The position numbers were made by a program, and so were the translations under genes. The notes under the pieces are model-generated. The model did not search any database. It was not told the DNA's origin and worked only from the letters and a program-made list of their open reading frames with translations. DNA of 35,343 nt from positions 1-35,343 of IMG/VR virus record IMGVR_UViG_3300032236_000281. One strand, given 5' to 3'. This DNA is from a virus. Below, piece by piece: positions 25,805 to 34,332 of the stretch; the stretch's first letter is position 1, and each line of letters opens with the position of its first letter.

Positions 25805-25805
25805 T

Positions 25806-26027
25806 ATGCAACAAACTGTTAAAGTTAAAAATACTAAATTTGTTCGTGACCTTAATACGAGGGCTTTAATTAATACCGATACGGTTTCTCTTGAAGATTA
25901 TAAATCTAAGAGAAATCAATTGGTTATGGAAAAAAGTGAAATAAATAACTTAAATACAGAGATTACTGAGCTCAAGTCGGAATTATCTGAAATCAAAGAC
26001 TTAATGCGAAAATTACTAACGAAGTAA
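25806..26027 (+). CDS. Small coiled-coil protein between fibre genes
   Basis: 73 aa. Residues 1-30 have KVKNTKFVRDLNTRALINTD and the rest is a predicted coiled coil (LVMEKSEINNLNTEITELKS, then ELSEIKDLMRKLL). The ATG lies one base after the DUF4815 stop. Short proteins with this 'RDLNTRALINTD' type N-terminus occur next to fibre genes in T4-like phages of water bacteria, from memory. It may be a minor virion protein or a fibre assembly factor. I cannot assign a function. Confidence 0.7.
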   Translation: MQQTVKVKNTKFVRDLNTRALINTDTVSLEDYKSKRNQLVMEKSEINNLNTEITELKSELSEIKDLMRKLLTK

Positions 26028-26034
26028 GGCAGAC

Positions 26035-29000
26035 ATGGCAAATACTATACAAAATATCAGTTTATCTAATACCTTTAGTGATTGGGTTAGTACAACTATT
26101 CAGACCGTCAATGAGATTAATTCAATTGGTAATTATGAATGGCATAAAACTGGAGGTACATTATACTTAGATAGTATTGGTAATGCTTTAGATGTTGCTA
26201 ATACCGCCTACTTCCGAGGCACACTGAATGTGCCAGGCACTCTAGTTAACCCTACTTTAAATTCAGCATATAATCAAGCTAATACTGCATATAATTATGC
26301 AGTAGCGGCAAATAACTGGTTGCAAGCAAATGACGCTTTGACTTTGGCTACGTCTGAATTATATACCGATACCAATATTGTTGCTAATGTAGCTATTGTT
26401 GAATTATACACTGATACAAATATTAAAGCTAACGTTGTCACTTTAAATAATAATATTAAATCTAATGTATCTACTATAAACAGTAGCATTAGTGCTAACG
26501 TTGTTACTTTAAATAATAATATTACTGGTAATTTAGCCGTATCACAAACATGGGCTAACACAATTGGTGGTTACGCTAACACCTATGCTGATTCTGTTGG
26601 TGTCAGAGCTAATACCTATAGTACATCTTATACAAATTCAATTGGTGCTTCAGCCAATACTTATGCGGATTCTGTTGGCGTGAGAGCTAACACTTATAGC
26701 ACTTCATACACAAATAGTATTGGTGCAAGTGCTAATAACTTCTCAATGAATTATGCTAATAATATTGGTGTGTATTCTAACAATTATACAGACGTTGCTA
26801 ATTCAAAAAATATTCTATACACCAATACACAGATTACATCCAATTTAGCAATAGCTAACACATATGCTGATTCTGTTGGTGTTAGAGCAAATAATTATAG
26901 CACAACTTACACAAACATAGTTGGTGCTTCAGCTAATGCTTATGCTGATGTTGTTGGAACTAGAGCTAACACATTTAGCACAAACTATACCAACACAGTT
27001 GGTGGTTACGCTAATAATTACACAGATTCATCCAACACTAAAAATATATTATATACTAATAGTCAAATTAGTGCCAATTTGGTAATTGCTAACACATATG
27101 CCGATTCTGTAGGTGTTAGAGCAAATACCTATAGCACATCTTATACTAATAGTATAGGTGTCTCAGCTAACAATTATGCCGATTCAGTAGGCACTAGAGC
27201 TAACACTTATAGCACTAACTACACTAACACAATTGGTGGGTATGCTAATAATTATACAGATTCTTCAAATAGTAAAAATATATTATATACTAATAGTCAA
27301 ATTAGTGCCAATTTGGTAATTGCTAATTCTTATGGTGATATTGTAGGAACTAGGGCTAATAATTATTCAATGAATTATGCCAATACTATTGGTACATATG
27401 CTAATAATTATACAGATTCATTGGGTTCAAGAGCTAATAATTACACTATGTCATATGCCAATACTATTGGTACATATGCTAATACCTATAGCACCAACTA
27501 TACTAATAGTATAGGTAATTCTGCTAACACATATGCTGATTTAGTTGGAACTAGAGCTAATACTTATAGTACAACTTATACAAATTCAATTGGTGCTTCA
27601 GCCAATAATTATGCAAATACAATTAGCACAAATTCAAATAATTACACAAATAGTATTGGTGTAAGTGCTAATAACTACTCAATGTCTTATGCTAATACAA
27701 TTGGTGGTTATGCTAATAACTTCAGCACTACAGCAAATACTAATTTAAGAAATTATGTAGAATCTAAATTCTTATCAAGAGCGGCTGGTATTGCAAATAC
27801 ATTAACCGGCACATTATATGGCGTAGACGCTATATTCTCAGGTGGAGTCTCTGTTGGTGGTAATTTCACAATCAATGGTTCAACAGTTTATAACTCTGAT
27901 ACATTTACATTAAATTCAGCCGCATCAGTTAATGCTAATGCTTATTTGGTAAACTATAGACCAGGTGGTGCTAATTCACAAATTCGATGGAACGAATCTA
28001 GTCAATATTGGGACATTCGTGATATAAACAGTCCTTCAAATTACTATCAAATAATTACATCTCAACAAGTTGCTAGCACATCACAAGCTGGTGTGGTTCA
28101 GTTAATTGATTCTGTTACATCTACAAGCGCAACATTAGCTCCAACTGCCAGTGCTTTAAAAACAGCAAATGATTCTATCACATCATCAAATACAGCATTG
28201 ACAAATTATGTTAATACTGCAAATACTTATCACACCAACTACACTAACACAGTTGGTGGTTATGCTAACACTTATGCTGATTCTGTAGGTACAAGAGCAA
28301 ATACTTATAGTACCAACTATACAAATAGCATTGGTGTAAGTGCCAATAACTTCTCAATGAGTTATGCCAATACAATTGGTGTATATTCTAATAACTATAC
28401 AAATAGTATCGGTGTATCTTCTAACAACTATACTAATAGTATAGCAGTGAGTGCCAATAACTTCTCAATGAGTTATGCCAATACAATTGGTGTATATTCT
28501 AATAACTATACAAATAGTATTGGTGTTAGTGCTAATAACTACTCCAATTCAATTGGTGCTTCAGCTAATAACTATGCCGACTCAGTAGGTACAAGAGCTA
28601 ACACATTTAGCACAAACTATACCAACACAGTTGGTGGTTACGCTAACACATATAGCACAAACTATACCAACACAGCAAATACCAACATGAAAAACTATGT
28701 TGATACTGCTAATACAAATTTAAAAAATTATACAGATTCAACTTTCATTAAAGGTGTGGCGGCTGGTACTGTACAAACAATTTTATCCGATGTAACTGTA
28801 ACAGGTAATTTGATTATTAACGGTGCAACAACAACTGTTAATACAACAACTATTCAAACTACAGATTCATTAATTGAGTTAGCTAAGTATAATACTGCTG
28901 GTGACTCATTAGATATTGGTTTCTATGGTGCTTATCAAACAGGCGGTTTCACTCGATTTACTGGTTTGTTCCGTAAGGCTGCTGACAAATATTACTTGTC

Positions 29001-30411
29001 ACAAGGTATCACTGTTGACCCTACTGCAAATAACGTTGGTCAATATGGTACAAACTATCGTGCTACATTAGATGCAAACTTTACAGGTGGTTCTGTTTCT
29101 GGTTTATCACAAGCTATTACAGTTGGTGACGGCGGCACTGGTGTTCAATCTATCAATGCTGGTCAAATTGTAATTGGTAATGGTACTGGAAATATCTTAA
29201 CATTATCAAATACAGGTTCTTCTGTTGGTGCTTCAAACGGTACATATATTCCTGTTATCACTGTCGACCAATGGGGTCGCACTACTGTGTCAGGTAATGT
29301 TATTGTTATTGATGCTGGTGCTAACTCTTACGCTGATTTAGTTGGAACTAGAGCTAATACGTATAGCACAACATACACTAATAGTATTGGTACAAGTGCC
29401 AATAATTATTCAATGGCATATGCTAATAATATTGGCGTTTATGCTAATAACTTTAGTACAACATCCAATACTAATAACATCTTATACACCAATACACAAA
29501 TTAGTGCTAATTTAGCCGTATCGCAAACATGGGCTAACACAATTGGTGGGTATGCTAATAACTTTAGCACTACGGCAAATAGTAATAATATTCTATACAC
29601 CAATACACAAATTTCTGCCAATTTAGCCGTATCACAAACATGGGCTAACACAATTGGTGGTTACGCTAATACATATGCTGACTCTGTAGGCACTAGAGCT
29701 AATACATATTCGAATTCTATTGGTGTCAGTGCAAATAATTTCTCAATGAGTTATGCTAACACTATTGGTGTGTATGCTAATAATGTTTCAGCGCTCAAAG
29801 TTTCAAGTATTACCGGTAATTCTGGCGCTATTGTTGTAACAACTGGTACTGTTCCAACAATCAACTTGGCAACTACTGCTGTATCTCCTGGCATATATGG
29901 TGGTACAACACAAATTCCTGTTATTACAATTGACTCTTTTGGACGTGCTACATCAGCTGCTAACGTGGCATTTAGTGGCGGTTCTACTGTTTCAATTACA
30001 GATGATACAACAACCAACTCAACAAGATATCCATTATTTGCTGATGCTACTAACGGAACAGTAAGTACCGTTTATACTTCTTCAACTGATTTAGTTTATA
30101 ATCCTTCAACTGGTACATTATCAGCTACTATCTTTACTTCTCTTTCAGACCAAAGTTTGAAGGATAACGTTCAGACTGTGCCTAATGCTGTTGATACTAT
30201 CAATCAGTTGAACGGTGTTTCATTCAACTGGAAGACAACAGGCAATAAATCATATGGTGTAATCGCTCAAGAAATTGAACAAGTATTACCAGATGTTGTA
30301 CATGTACGTGAAGATGGTATCAAAACTGTAGATTATCAAGCTTTATCTGCTTTCTTAATTGAAGCAATTAAAGAATTGTCAAATGAAATTGACCAACTTA
30401 AAAAGAAATAA
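26035..30411 (+). CDS. Long tail fibre with 11/15-residue repeats and C-terminal S74 intramolecular chaperone
   Basis: 1458 aa. The head (~1-90) contains TFSDWVSTTIQTVNEINSIG, usual for fibre N-termini of this group. Residues ~165-579, ~725-902 and ~1088-1252 are repeats like GTRANTYSTNYTNSI and GASANNYADSV. A module at ~590-680 includes NYRPGGANSQIRWNES. Residues ~903-1010 include DSLIELAKYNTAGDSLDIGF, then RFTGLFRKAADKYYLSQG, a domain shared with the 907-aa fibre. The C-terminal ~90 residues are Peptidase_S74: Ser1371 in SDQSLKDNV with Lys1376, then SFNWKTTGNKSYGVIAQEIE and DYQALSAFLIEAIKEL. That domain trimerises the fibre, then cuts itself off N-terminal to the serine. The role is host adsorption. 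Confidence 0.88.
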   Translation: MANTIQNISLSNTFSDWVSTTIQTVNEINSIGNYEWHKTGGTLYLDSIGNALDVANTAYFRGTLNVPGTLVNPTLNSAYNQANTAYNYAVAANNWLQANDALTLATSELYTDTNIVANVAIVELYTDTNIKANVVTLNNNIKSNVSTINSSISANVVTLNNNITGNLAVSQTWANTIGGYANTYADSVGVRANTYSTSYTNSIGASANTYADSVGVRANTYSTSYTNSIGASANNFSMNYANNIGVYSNNYTDVANSKNILYTNTQITSNLAIANTYADSVGVRANNYSTTYTNIVGASANAYADVVGTRANTFSTNYTNTVGGYANNYTDSSNTKNILYTNSQISANLVIANTYADSVGVRANTYSTSYTNSIGVSANNYADSVGTRANTYSTNYTNTIGGYANNYTDSSNSKNILYTNSQISANLVIANSYGDIVGTRANNYSMNYANTIGTYANNYTDSLGSRANNYTMSYANTIGTYANTYSTNYTNSIGNSANTYADLVGTRANTYSTTYTNSIGASANNYANTISTNSNNYTNSIGVSANNYSMSYANTIGGYANNFSTTANTNLRNYVESKFLSRAAGIANTLTGTLYGVDAIFSGGVSVGGNFTINGSTVYNSDTFTLNSAASVNANAYLVNYRPGGANSQIRWNESSQYWDIRDINSPSNYYQIITSQQVASTSQAGVVQLIDSVTSTSATLAPTASALKTANDSITSSNTALTNYVNTANTYHTNYTNTVGGYANTYADSVGTRANTYSTNYTNSIGVSANNFSMSYANTIGVYSNNYTNSIGVSSNNYTNSIAVSANNFSMSYANTIGVYSNNYTNSIGVSANNYSNSIGASANNYADSVGTRANTFSTNYTNTVGGYANTYSTNYTNTANTNMKNYVDTANTNLKNYTDSTFIKGVAAGTVQTILSDVTVTGNLIINGATTTVNTTTIQTTDSLIELAKYNTAGDSLDIGFYGAYQTGGFTRFTGLFRKAADKYYLSQGITVDPTANNVGQYGTNYRATLDANFTGGSVSGLSQAITVGDGGTGVQSINAGQIVIGNGTGNILTLSNTGSSVGASNGTYIPVITVDQWGRTTVSGNVIVIDAGANSYADLVGTRANTYSTTYTNSIGTSANNYSMAYANNIGVYANNFSTTSNTNNILYTNTQISANLAVSQTWANTIGGYANNFSTTANSNNILYTNTQISANLAVSQTWANTIGGYANTYADSVGTRANTYSNSIGVSANNFSMSYANTIGVYANNVSALKVSSITGNSGAIVVTTGTVPTINLATTAVSPGIYGGTTQIPVITIDSFGRATSAANVAFSGGSTVSITDDTTTNSTRYPLFADATNGTVSTVYTSSTDLVYNPSTGTLSATIFTSLSDQSLKDNVQTVPNAVDTINQLNGVSFNWKTTGNKSYGVIAQEIEQVLPDVVHVREDGIKTVDYQALSAFLIEAIKELSNEIDQLKKK
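26530..29790 (+). repeat. Coding repeats of the 1458-aa fibre, three blocks
   Basis: Units are 33 or 45 bp. They include an exact 71-bp direct repeat at 28339-28409 and 28450-28520 (offset 111 bp). Blocks are roughly 26530-27770, 28210-28740 and 29300-29790, separated by unique modules. Confidence 0.85.
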
Positions 30412-30419
30412 ATAAAGAT

Positions 30420-30767
30420 ATGTCAGCTGGATACCAAGAATTATTTTTAGAACAAGGCACCACATTCAATACAACGATTACGTTGGATGATGTGTATGGC
30501 CAGTCTTATAATTTATTAAATTTTTCTGCTTCTAGCCAAATTAGAAAATCTTATTATTCTTCTAATGCTACAGCAGTATTTGATACGGTAGTAAATGGTA
30601 TACATGGCGAAATTGCATTGAATTTAAATGCAAATGCAACCGCCAATATTAGACCAGGCAGATATGTGTATGATGTTTTAATTTACGATGTCAACAATAC
30701 TGCTAATACTACTATAAGAATTTTAGAAGGAATAATTAACGTAACACCTAGCGTAACAAGGGTCTAA
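30420..30767 (+). CDS. Small fibre/baseplate accessory protein (beta-sandwich-like)
   Basis: 115 aa. It starts MSAGYQELFLEQGTTFNTTI, then LDDVYGQSYNLLNFSASSQI and RKSYYSSNATAVFDT, ending with RPGRYVYDVLIYDVNN and a last strand. The pattern of alternating strands resembles the N-terminal domain of BppU-like baseplate proteins and a recurring small protein of T4-like fibre loci. I infer an adaptor or decoration role. The start has only a weak site (AAAG), and the gene is followed after one base by the next ATG. Confidence 0.65.
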   Translation: MSAGYQELFLEQGTTFNTTITLDDVYGQSYNLLNFSASSQIRKSYYSSNATAVFDTVVNGIHGEIALNLNANATANIRPGRYVYDVLIYDVNNTANTTIRILEGIINVTPSVTRV

Positions 30768-30768
30768 A

Positions 30769-31038
30769 ATGTCACAAACCATAGGAAAAATAAAGGTTGT
30801 AGTAAACAACCAGAGCCTTGGCCCTATTAACGTTAAACAAAGTAACCAGATGGAGAATAGGGTTAGAACCATTAGTTATGGTCAACCTTTAGAAATTGGT
30901 AAAGCTATAGATTTGATACCTAATCCATCAGCTAATTCAGGTGATGCTATTGTTTATAATGCAAACACAAACACTTTTGAAATACAAGAAGTTACGGCCG
31001 CAGCATTTGTTGACCACGTATTTGGCGGCGAATTTTAA
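30769..31038 (+). CDS. Small protein of the fibre locus, function unknown
   Basis: 89 aa. It contains GKIKVVVNNQSLGPINVKQS, then a RTISYGQPLEIGKAIDL middle and SGDAIVYNANTNTFEIQEV near the end, followed by FVDHVFGGEF. Its 'GDAIVYNANTNTFE' segment resembles short surface segments found in fibre proteins. It begins one base after the previous stop, with AGGG upstream. The last residues (GGEF) resemble the GGTF ends of the 907-aa fibre. It is probably a small virion or assembly protein, but no family is recognised. Confidence 0.6.
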   Translation: MSQTIGKIKVVVNNQSLGPINVKQSNQMENRVRTISYGQPLEIGKAIDLIPNPSANSGDAIVYNANTNTFEIQEVTAAAFVDHVFGGEF

Positions 31039-31041
31039 ATA
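31034..31041 (+). promoter_or_regulatory. Candidate late promoter TTTAAATA before the 907-aa fibre
   Basis: It matches TATAAATA at 7 of 8 positions and overlaps the previous stop codon. A transcript starting 6-7 bases later would give a ~17-base leader carrying AAGGA at 31050-31054. The match could be chance in AT-rich DNA. Confidence 0.3.
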
Positions 31042-31063
31042 ATAATAATAAGGATACAAAAAA

Positions 31064-33787
31064 ATGTCTGTACTATCAACATTGATTCAGTTAAAATATT
31101 CTGAAGCAACAGCAACACCTCCTACTTTACAAGAATCAGAACCGGCATATTCTTTTGTTTCTAATAAATTATTCATTGGTGACCCAACAACTAATCCAAT
31201 TGCTATCGGTGGTCAGTTTTATACCGGTTTATTAGATGCTAATACTTCATATGCTACTCCAAATACATTAGTTACCAGAGATTCTCAAGGTAGTTCAGAT
31301 TTCAATAATCTGATGGCCAATACAATCAGTGCCAACTCTACAATCTTTGCTGGATTAGCTGATGCTTCTCCTTTGTCTGGTGCTACAAACCCACTGATTG
31401 GCGCTGGTGGTAACGCAAACAATTATATTCAAAATTACATTAGAAATGTAAACGCAGGTACAGAAGCTTCTGCTGATTTTGTAGCTTACTCTGACGATGG
31501 TTCAGATGTATCTGGTTGGGTTGACATGGGTATCACTAGTTCTAATTATGCTAGTGATAATTTTTCTGTTACTGGACCTGGTGAAGGTTACCTTTTCATG
31601 TCAGCAACCAACGGTTCTGGCACATCAGGTAACTTAGTAATTGCTACAGATTCAACTGGTGTACACAATGATATTGTGTTCCAAACTGGTGGTTTCACTG
31701 GTGCTAAACACCCAATTATGAGCTTGAGAAATGGTCAAGGTCTTGTTGTTGAGACAACAACAGTTTCTTCAAGTAACTTAACTGGCGCTTTAGTTGTTAC
31801 TGGTGGTGCTGGTATTCAAGGTTCTTTGTATGCTGACCAAGTATATGATGGTGGTTCACGAGTTCTTTCTTCCGCTTCAGTAAATTCTGGCGCAGGTATT
31901 GATGTATCGACATCTATTTCTGGTAATACAGAAACAATCACTATTAATAACACTGGTGTATTATCATTATCAGCAAACTCAGGTGAAACAACCGTTAGTG
32001 ATTCTACAGGTAACTTAACATTTGGCCTTGCTGACACCACAGTAACCGCTGGTACATACGGTGGCGCTTCTCAAGTTCCAACCATTACTGTTGACTCTAA
32101 AGGTCGTGTAACATTTGCTGGCAATAGTACAATCTCAACATCATTTACTGTAGAAGGTGATTCAGGTTCTGTAACTGTCAATGGCGGAGATACTCTAACA
32201 ATTTATGGCGGTGAAGGTCTCACTTCAACAGCGGGCGCTGGTCCAGAATTAACACTTGATGTTGATGATACTGTTGTTCGTTCAAATACAGCTGGCGCAT
32301 ATCAAACAATCGATGGTGTTCTAAACATTACCGGTGATTTAAATGTTACTGGTAATATTTCATATACCGATGTAGCAACAATCATTACTCAGAATTCTTT
32401 AATTTTCTTAGCAAATAATAACACAACATCAGATGTAGTTGACATTGGTTTTGTTGGTGAATCATATAACGGAGATAATGTAGTTTACACTGGTTTGTTC
32501 CGTCATGCTGGTGACTCTGGTAAAGATTACTACTTGTTTGATAATTATACAACAAATCCAGATGGTACATTTGTAATTGACCCAACAGATGCTTCATTTA
32601 GAGTATCTACCTTACATGCTAACTTAATTGCTTCAGTAGTAACTTCTGGTGGGTTCTTAGCACAAGAAGGTAATCCAAATTACGCTGCCACAGGTTATTC
32701 ATTCCAAGGTGACGGTGGTTATGACACTGGTATGTTCTCACCATCTGATGGTATTGTCCAATTATGGTCAAACAATGTTAAGATTTTAGAAGGCCAATTA
32801 AGTCAAGGTTTCACACTACAAAATAATGCAAGAATAGCAGATACCGCATCTAATGGTTTAATCATTGGTAATAACGCTAACGGTGACGGTGGTCAAGGTT
32901 CAGACGCAATCGCTATTGGTACTAACGCCGCATGGACCAGTCAAGCTGATAGTGCAATTGCTATTGGTGTCAATGCTGGTTATCAATATCAACAAAACGA
33001 ATCAGTTGCAATTGGTATAAACGCCGGTCATACAAATCAAACTTCAGGCGCTGTCGCAATTGGTTCTAATGCTGGTAACGAATACCAACAACAAAATGCA
33101 GTTGCAATTGGTATAAACGCCGGTCAATTATCACAAGGTTACAAAGCAGTTGCTATTGGTGATGAAGCTGGTAGAGACTCACAAAGTTACTTTGCTGTTG
33201 CTATTGGTCACAATGCCGCTGCTAATACACAATCAAACTCATCAGTTGCTATCGGTCATGCCGCCGCTCAAAACACTCAACAAAGTGATGCAGTTGCAGT
33301 TGGTGTTGCCGCTGGTAAAAATAATCAAGGCGCCGGTGCAGTTGCTATTGGTATGAGAGCTGGTTATGGTGCCTCAGATTCACAAGGTCACCATTCTATC
33401 GCAATCGGTTATCTAGCTGGTTACAATAGCACATATGTCAATTCTATTATTTTGAATGCCTCTGGTGATACACTAGATTCTGCCGCTGCTGGTTTCTTTG
33501 TAAATCCAGTTCGTAATACCACTACTGCTAATGTAATGTACTATGATGTTTCTACTAGTGAAGTGTCATATGGCGGTTTAGATGCTGGAACAATTTCATC
33601 AGGTACACTAGGTGTAGTTTATGGTGGTACAGGCACTTCATCATTCTCAATTAAGGGTGTTGTTGTTTCTGATAGTTCATCAACTACTGGTGCTTTATCT
33701 GCTTTAACTGGTACATCTGGTCAAGTATTACAATTAGATAGTTCAGGTACACCAGTATTTGGTGGTATCAACGGTGGTACATTCTAA
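31064..33787 (+). CDS. Tail fibre with YadA-type (Hep_Hag) AIG repeats
   Basis: 907 aa. The head MSVLSTLIQLKYSEATATPP then ESEPAYSFVSNKLFIGD is a fibre N-terminus of the 'gives a label and fibre data' type common in these phages. Strand-rich modules follow. Residues ~440-520 repeat the domain of the 1458-aa fibre (NSLIFLANNNTTSDVVDIGF, VYTGLFRHAGDSGKDYYLFD). Residues ~612-790 contain 11 units with a 16-residue spacing, each centred on AIGxNAG or close variants. This is the left-handed beta-roll motif of YadA and trimeric autotransporter heads. The C-terminus has STTTGALSALTGTSGQVLQL and ends GGINGGTF. There is no S74 domain. The role is probably receptor binding or a fibre shaft. AAGGA lies 9-10 bases before the ATG. 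Confidence 0.82.
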   Translation: MSVLSTLIQLKYSEATATPPTLQESEPAYSFVSNKLFIGDPTTNPIAIGGQFYTGLLDANTSYATPNTLVTRDSQGSSDFNNLMANTISANSTIFAGLADASPLSGATNPLIGAGGNANNYIQNYIRNVNAGTEASADFVAYSDDGSDVSGWVDMGITSSNYASDNFSVTGPGEGYLFMSATNGSGTSGNLVIATDSTGVHNDIVFQTGGFTGAKHPIMSLRNGQGLVVETTTVSSSNLTGALVVTGGAGIQGSLYADQVYDGGSRVLSSASVNSGAGIDVSTSISGNTETITINNTGVLSLSANSGETTVSDSTGNLTFGLADTTVTAGTYGGASQVPTITVDSKGRVTFAGNSTISTSFTVEGDSGSVTVNGGDTLTIYGGEGLTSTAGAGPELTLDVDDTVVRSNTAGAYQTIDGVLNITGDLNVTGNISYTDVATIITQNSLIFLANNNTTSDVVDIGFVGESYNGDNVVYTGLFRHAGDSGKDYYLFDNYTTNPDGTFVIDPTDASFRVSTLHANLIASVVTSGGFLAQEGNPNYAATGYSFQGDGGYDTGMFSPSDGIVQLWSNNVKILEGQLSQGFTLQNNARIADTASNGLIIGNNANGDGGQGSDAIAIGTNAAWTSQADSAIAIGVNAGYQYQQNESVAIGINAGHTNQTSGAVAIGSNAGNEYQQQNAVAIGINAGQLSQGYKAVAIGDEAGRDSQSYFAVAIGHNAAANTQSNSSVAIGHAAAQNTQQSDAVAVGVAAGKNNQGAGAVAIGMRAGYGASDSQGHHSIAIGYLAGYNSTYVNSIILNASGDTLDSAAAGFFVNPVRNTTTANVMYYDVSTSEVSYGGLDAGTISSGTLGVVYGGTGTSSFSIKGVVVSDSSSTTGALSALTGTSGQVLQLDSSGTPVFGGINGGTF
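32905..33430 (+). repeat. Eleven YadA-like repeats (16 residues each)
   Basis: Successive units read AIAIGTNAAW, AIAIGVNAGY, SVAIGINAGH, AVAIGSNAGN, AVAIGINAGQ, AVAIGDEAGR, AVAIGHNAAA, SVAIGHAAAQ, AVAVGVAAGK, AVAIGMRAGY and SIAIGYLAGY. Two 'gcaattggtataaacgccgg' stretches are identical in DNA. Confidence 0.88.
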
Positions 33788-33819
33788 GTAACATATATAA
33801 TATTATTAATTAATTATTG

Positions 33820-33825
33820 AAGGAG
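33820..33825 (+). promoter_or_regulatory. Ribosome binding site AAGGAG before the 163-aa coiled coil
   Basis: AAGGAG ends six bases before ATG 33832. It overlaps a possible in-frame TTG at 33817, which is therefore rejected as a start. The 44-bp spacer after the 907-aa fibre is strongly AT-rich and shows no clear hairpin. Confidence 0.65.
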
Positions 33826-33831
33826 TATGAG

Positions 33832-34323
33832 ATGTCTAATGATTTGACGTTTTTAAATAACTATACCGAGGTGATATTGGAAAATGTCACCTCAATTATT
33901 AAGCAAAATTTTGTTTTTCAGACACAATTAAAAATGTCTGAACTCAAAAGCGCTCAGTTAGATGATGCTAAGAAGGTTGCCGATGAACTAACGGTTAAAA
34001 ACCGTGAGTTACAATCAAAGGTAACTGAGTTAACTAATTTAACCGCATCATATAAAAATGTGACTGATGATAAAACTAGATTACAGGTTTCTTTAAATGA
34101 AACTTCTCAATCAAAAAATCAACTGCAATCACAACTTAATGATATGCAACAAGAGTTGACTAGACTCAGAAATCAATCAGTTCAGTTTGAAGAATTGAAA
34201 AAAGAAAATGCTCAATTGAAAACTAAGATTGAGGAATTAGAAACTACTGAAGTGCCTGATGTGGCGGTGATTGCTACTAAGAAAACAAGTAAAATTAAAA
34301 CAGCAACCGCTGGAACTTTTTAA
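33832..34323 (+). CDS. Coiled-coil protein of the fibre locus
   Basis: 163 aa from ATG 33832. Residues ~30-145 are almost all predicted coiled coil with Leu/Lys/Glu/Gln heptads (VADELTVKNRELQSKVTELT, then SQLNDMQQELTRLRNQS and KENAQLKTKIEELE). A basic tail TKKTSKIKTATAGTF ends it. No membrane segment or signal is seen. It may be a fibre-linked assembly protein or a scaffold, and it recalls the 73-aa coiled coil at 25.8 kb by position and composition, not by clear sequence similarity. The C-terminal GTF ending is shared with neighbouring fibre-locus genes. Confidence 0.7.
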   Translation: MSNDLTFLNNYTEVILENVTSIIKQNFVFQTQLKMSELKSAQLDDAKKVADELTVKNRELQSKVTELTNLTASYKNVTDDKTRLQVSLNETSQSKNQLQSQLNDMQQELTRLRNQSVQFEELKKENAQLKTKIEELETTEVPDVAVIATKKTSKIKTATAGTF

Positions 34324-34332
34324 TAAAGACAT

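Noticed and set aside
25782-25805. Earlier ATG for the 73-aa protein
   Set aside because: It lies inside the DUF4815 gene with no ribosome site, while ATG 25806 has AGGAG at the right distance.
30407-30414. AATAAATA as a late promoter for the 115-aa gene
   Set aside because: The implied transcript start falls on the ATG, and the string is simple AT-rich sequence at the end of the fibre gene.
30795-30811. Perfect 6-bp hairpin (GGTTGT, loop AGTAA, ACAACC) near the 5' end of the 89-aa gene
   Set aside because: It lies inside codons for VVVNN, is short, and has no following T-run, so it is not a terminator. A regulatory role has no further support.
33788-33819. AT-rich palindromic stretch after the 907-aa fibre as a terminator
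   Set aside because: The pairing is AT-only with no GC stem and no clear loop, so an intrinsic terminator cannot be supported.
33817-33831. TTG start giving a MKEYE extension of the coiled-coil protein
   Set aside because: The codons overlap the AAGGAG ribosome site that serves ATG 33832.
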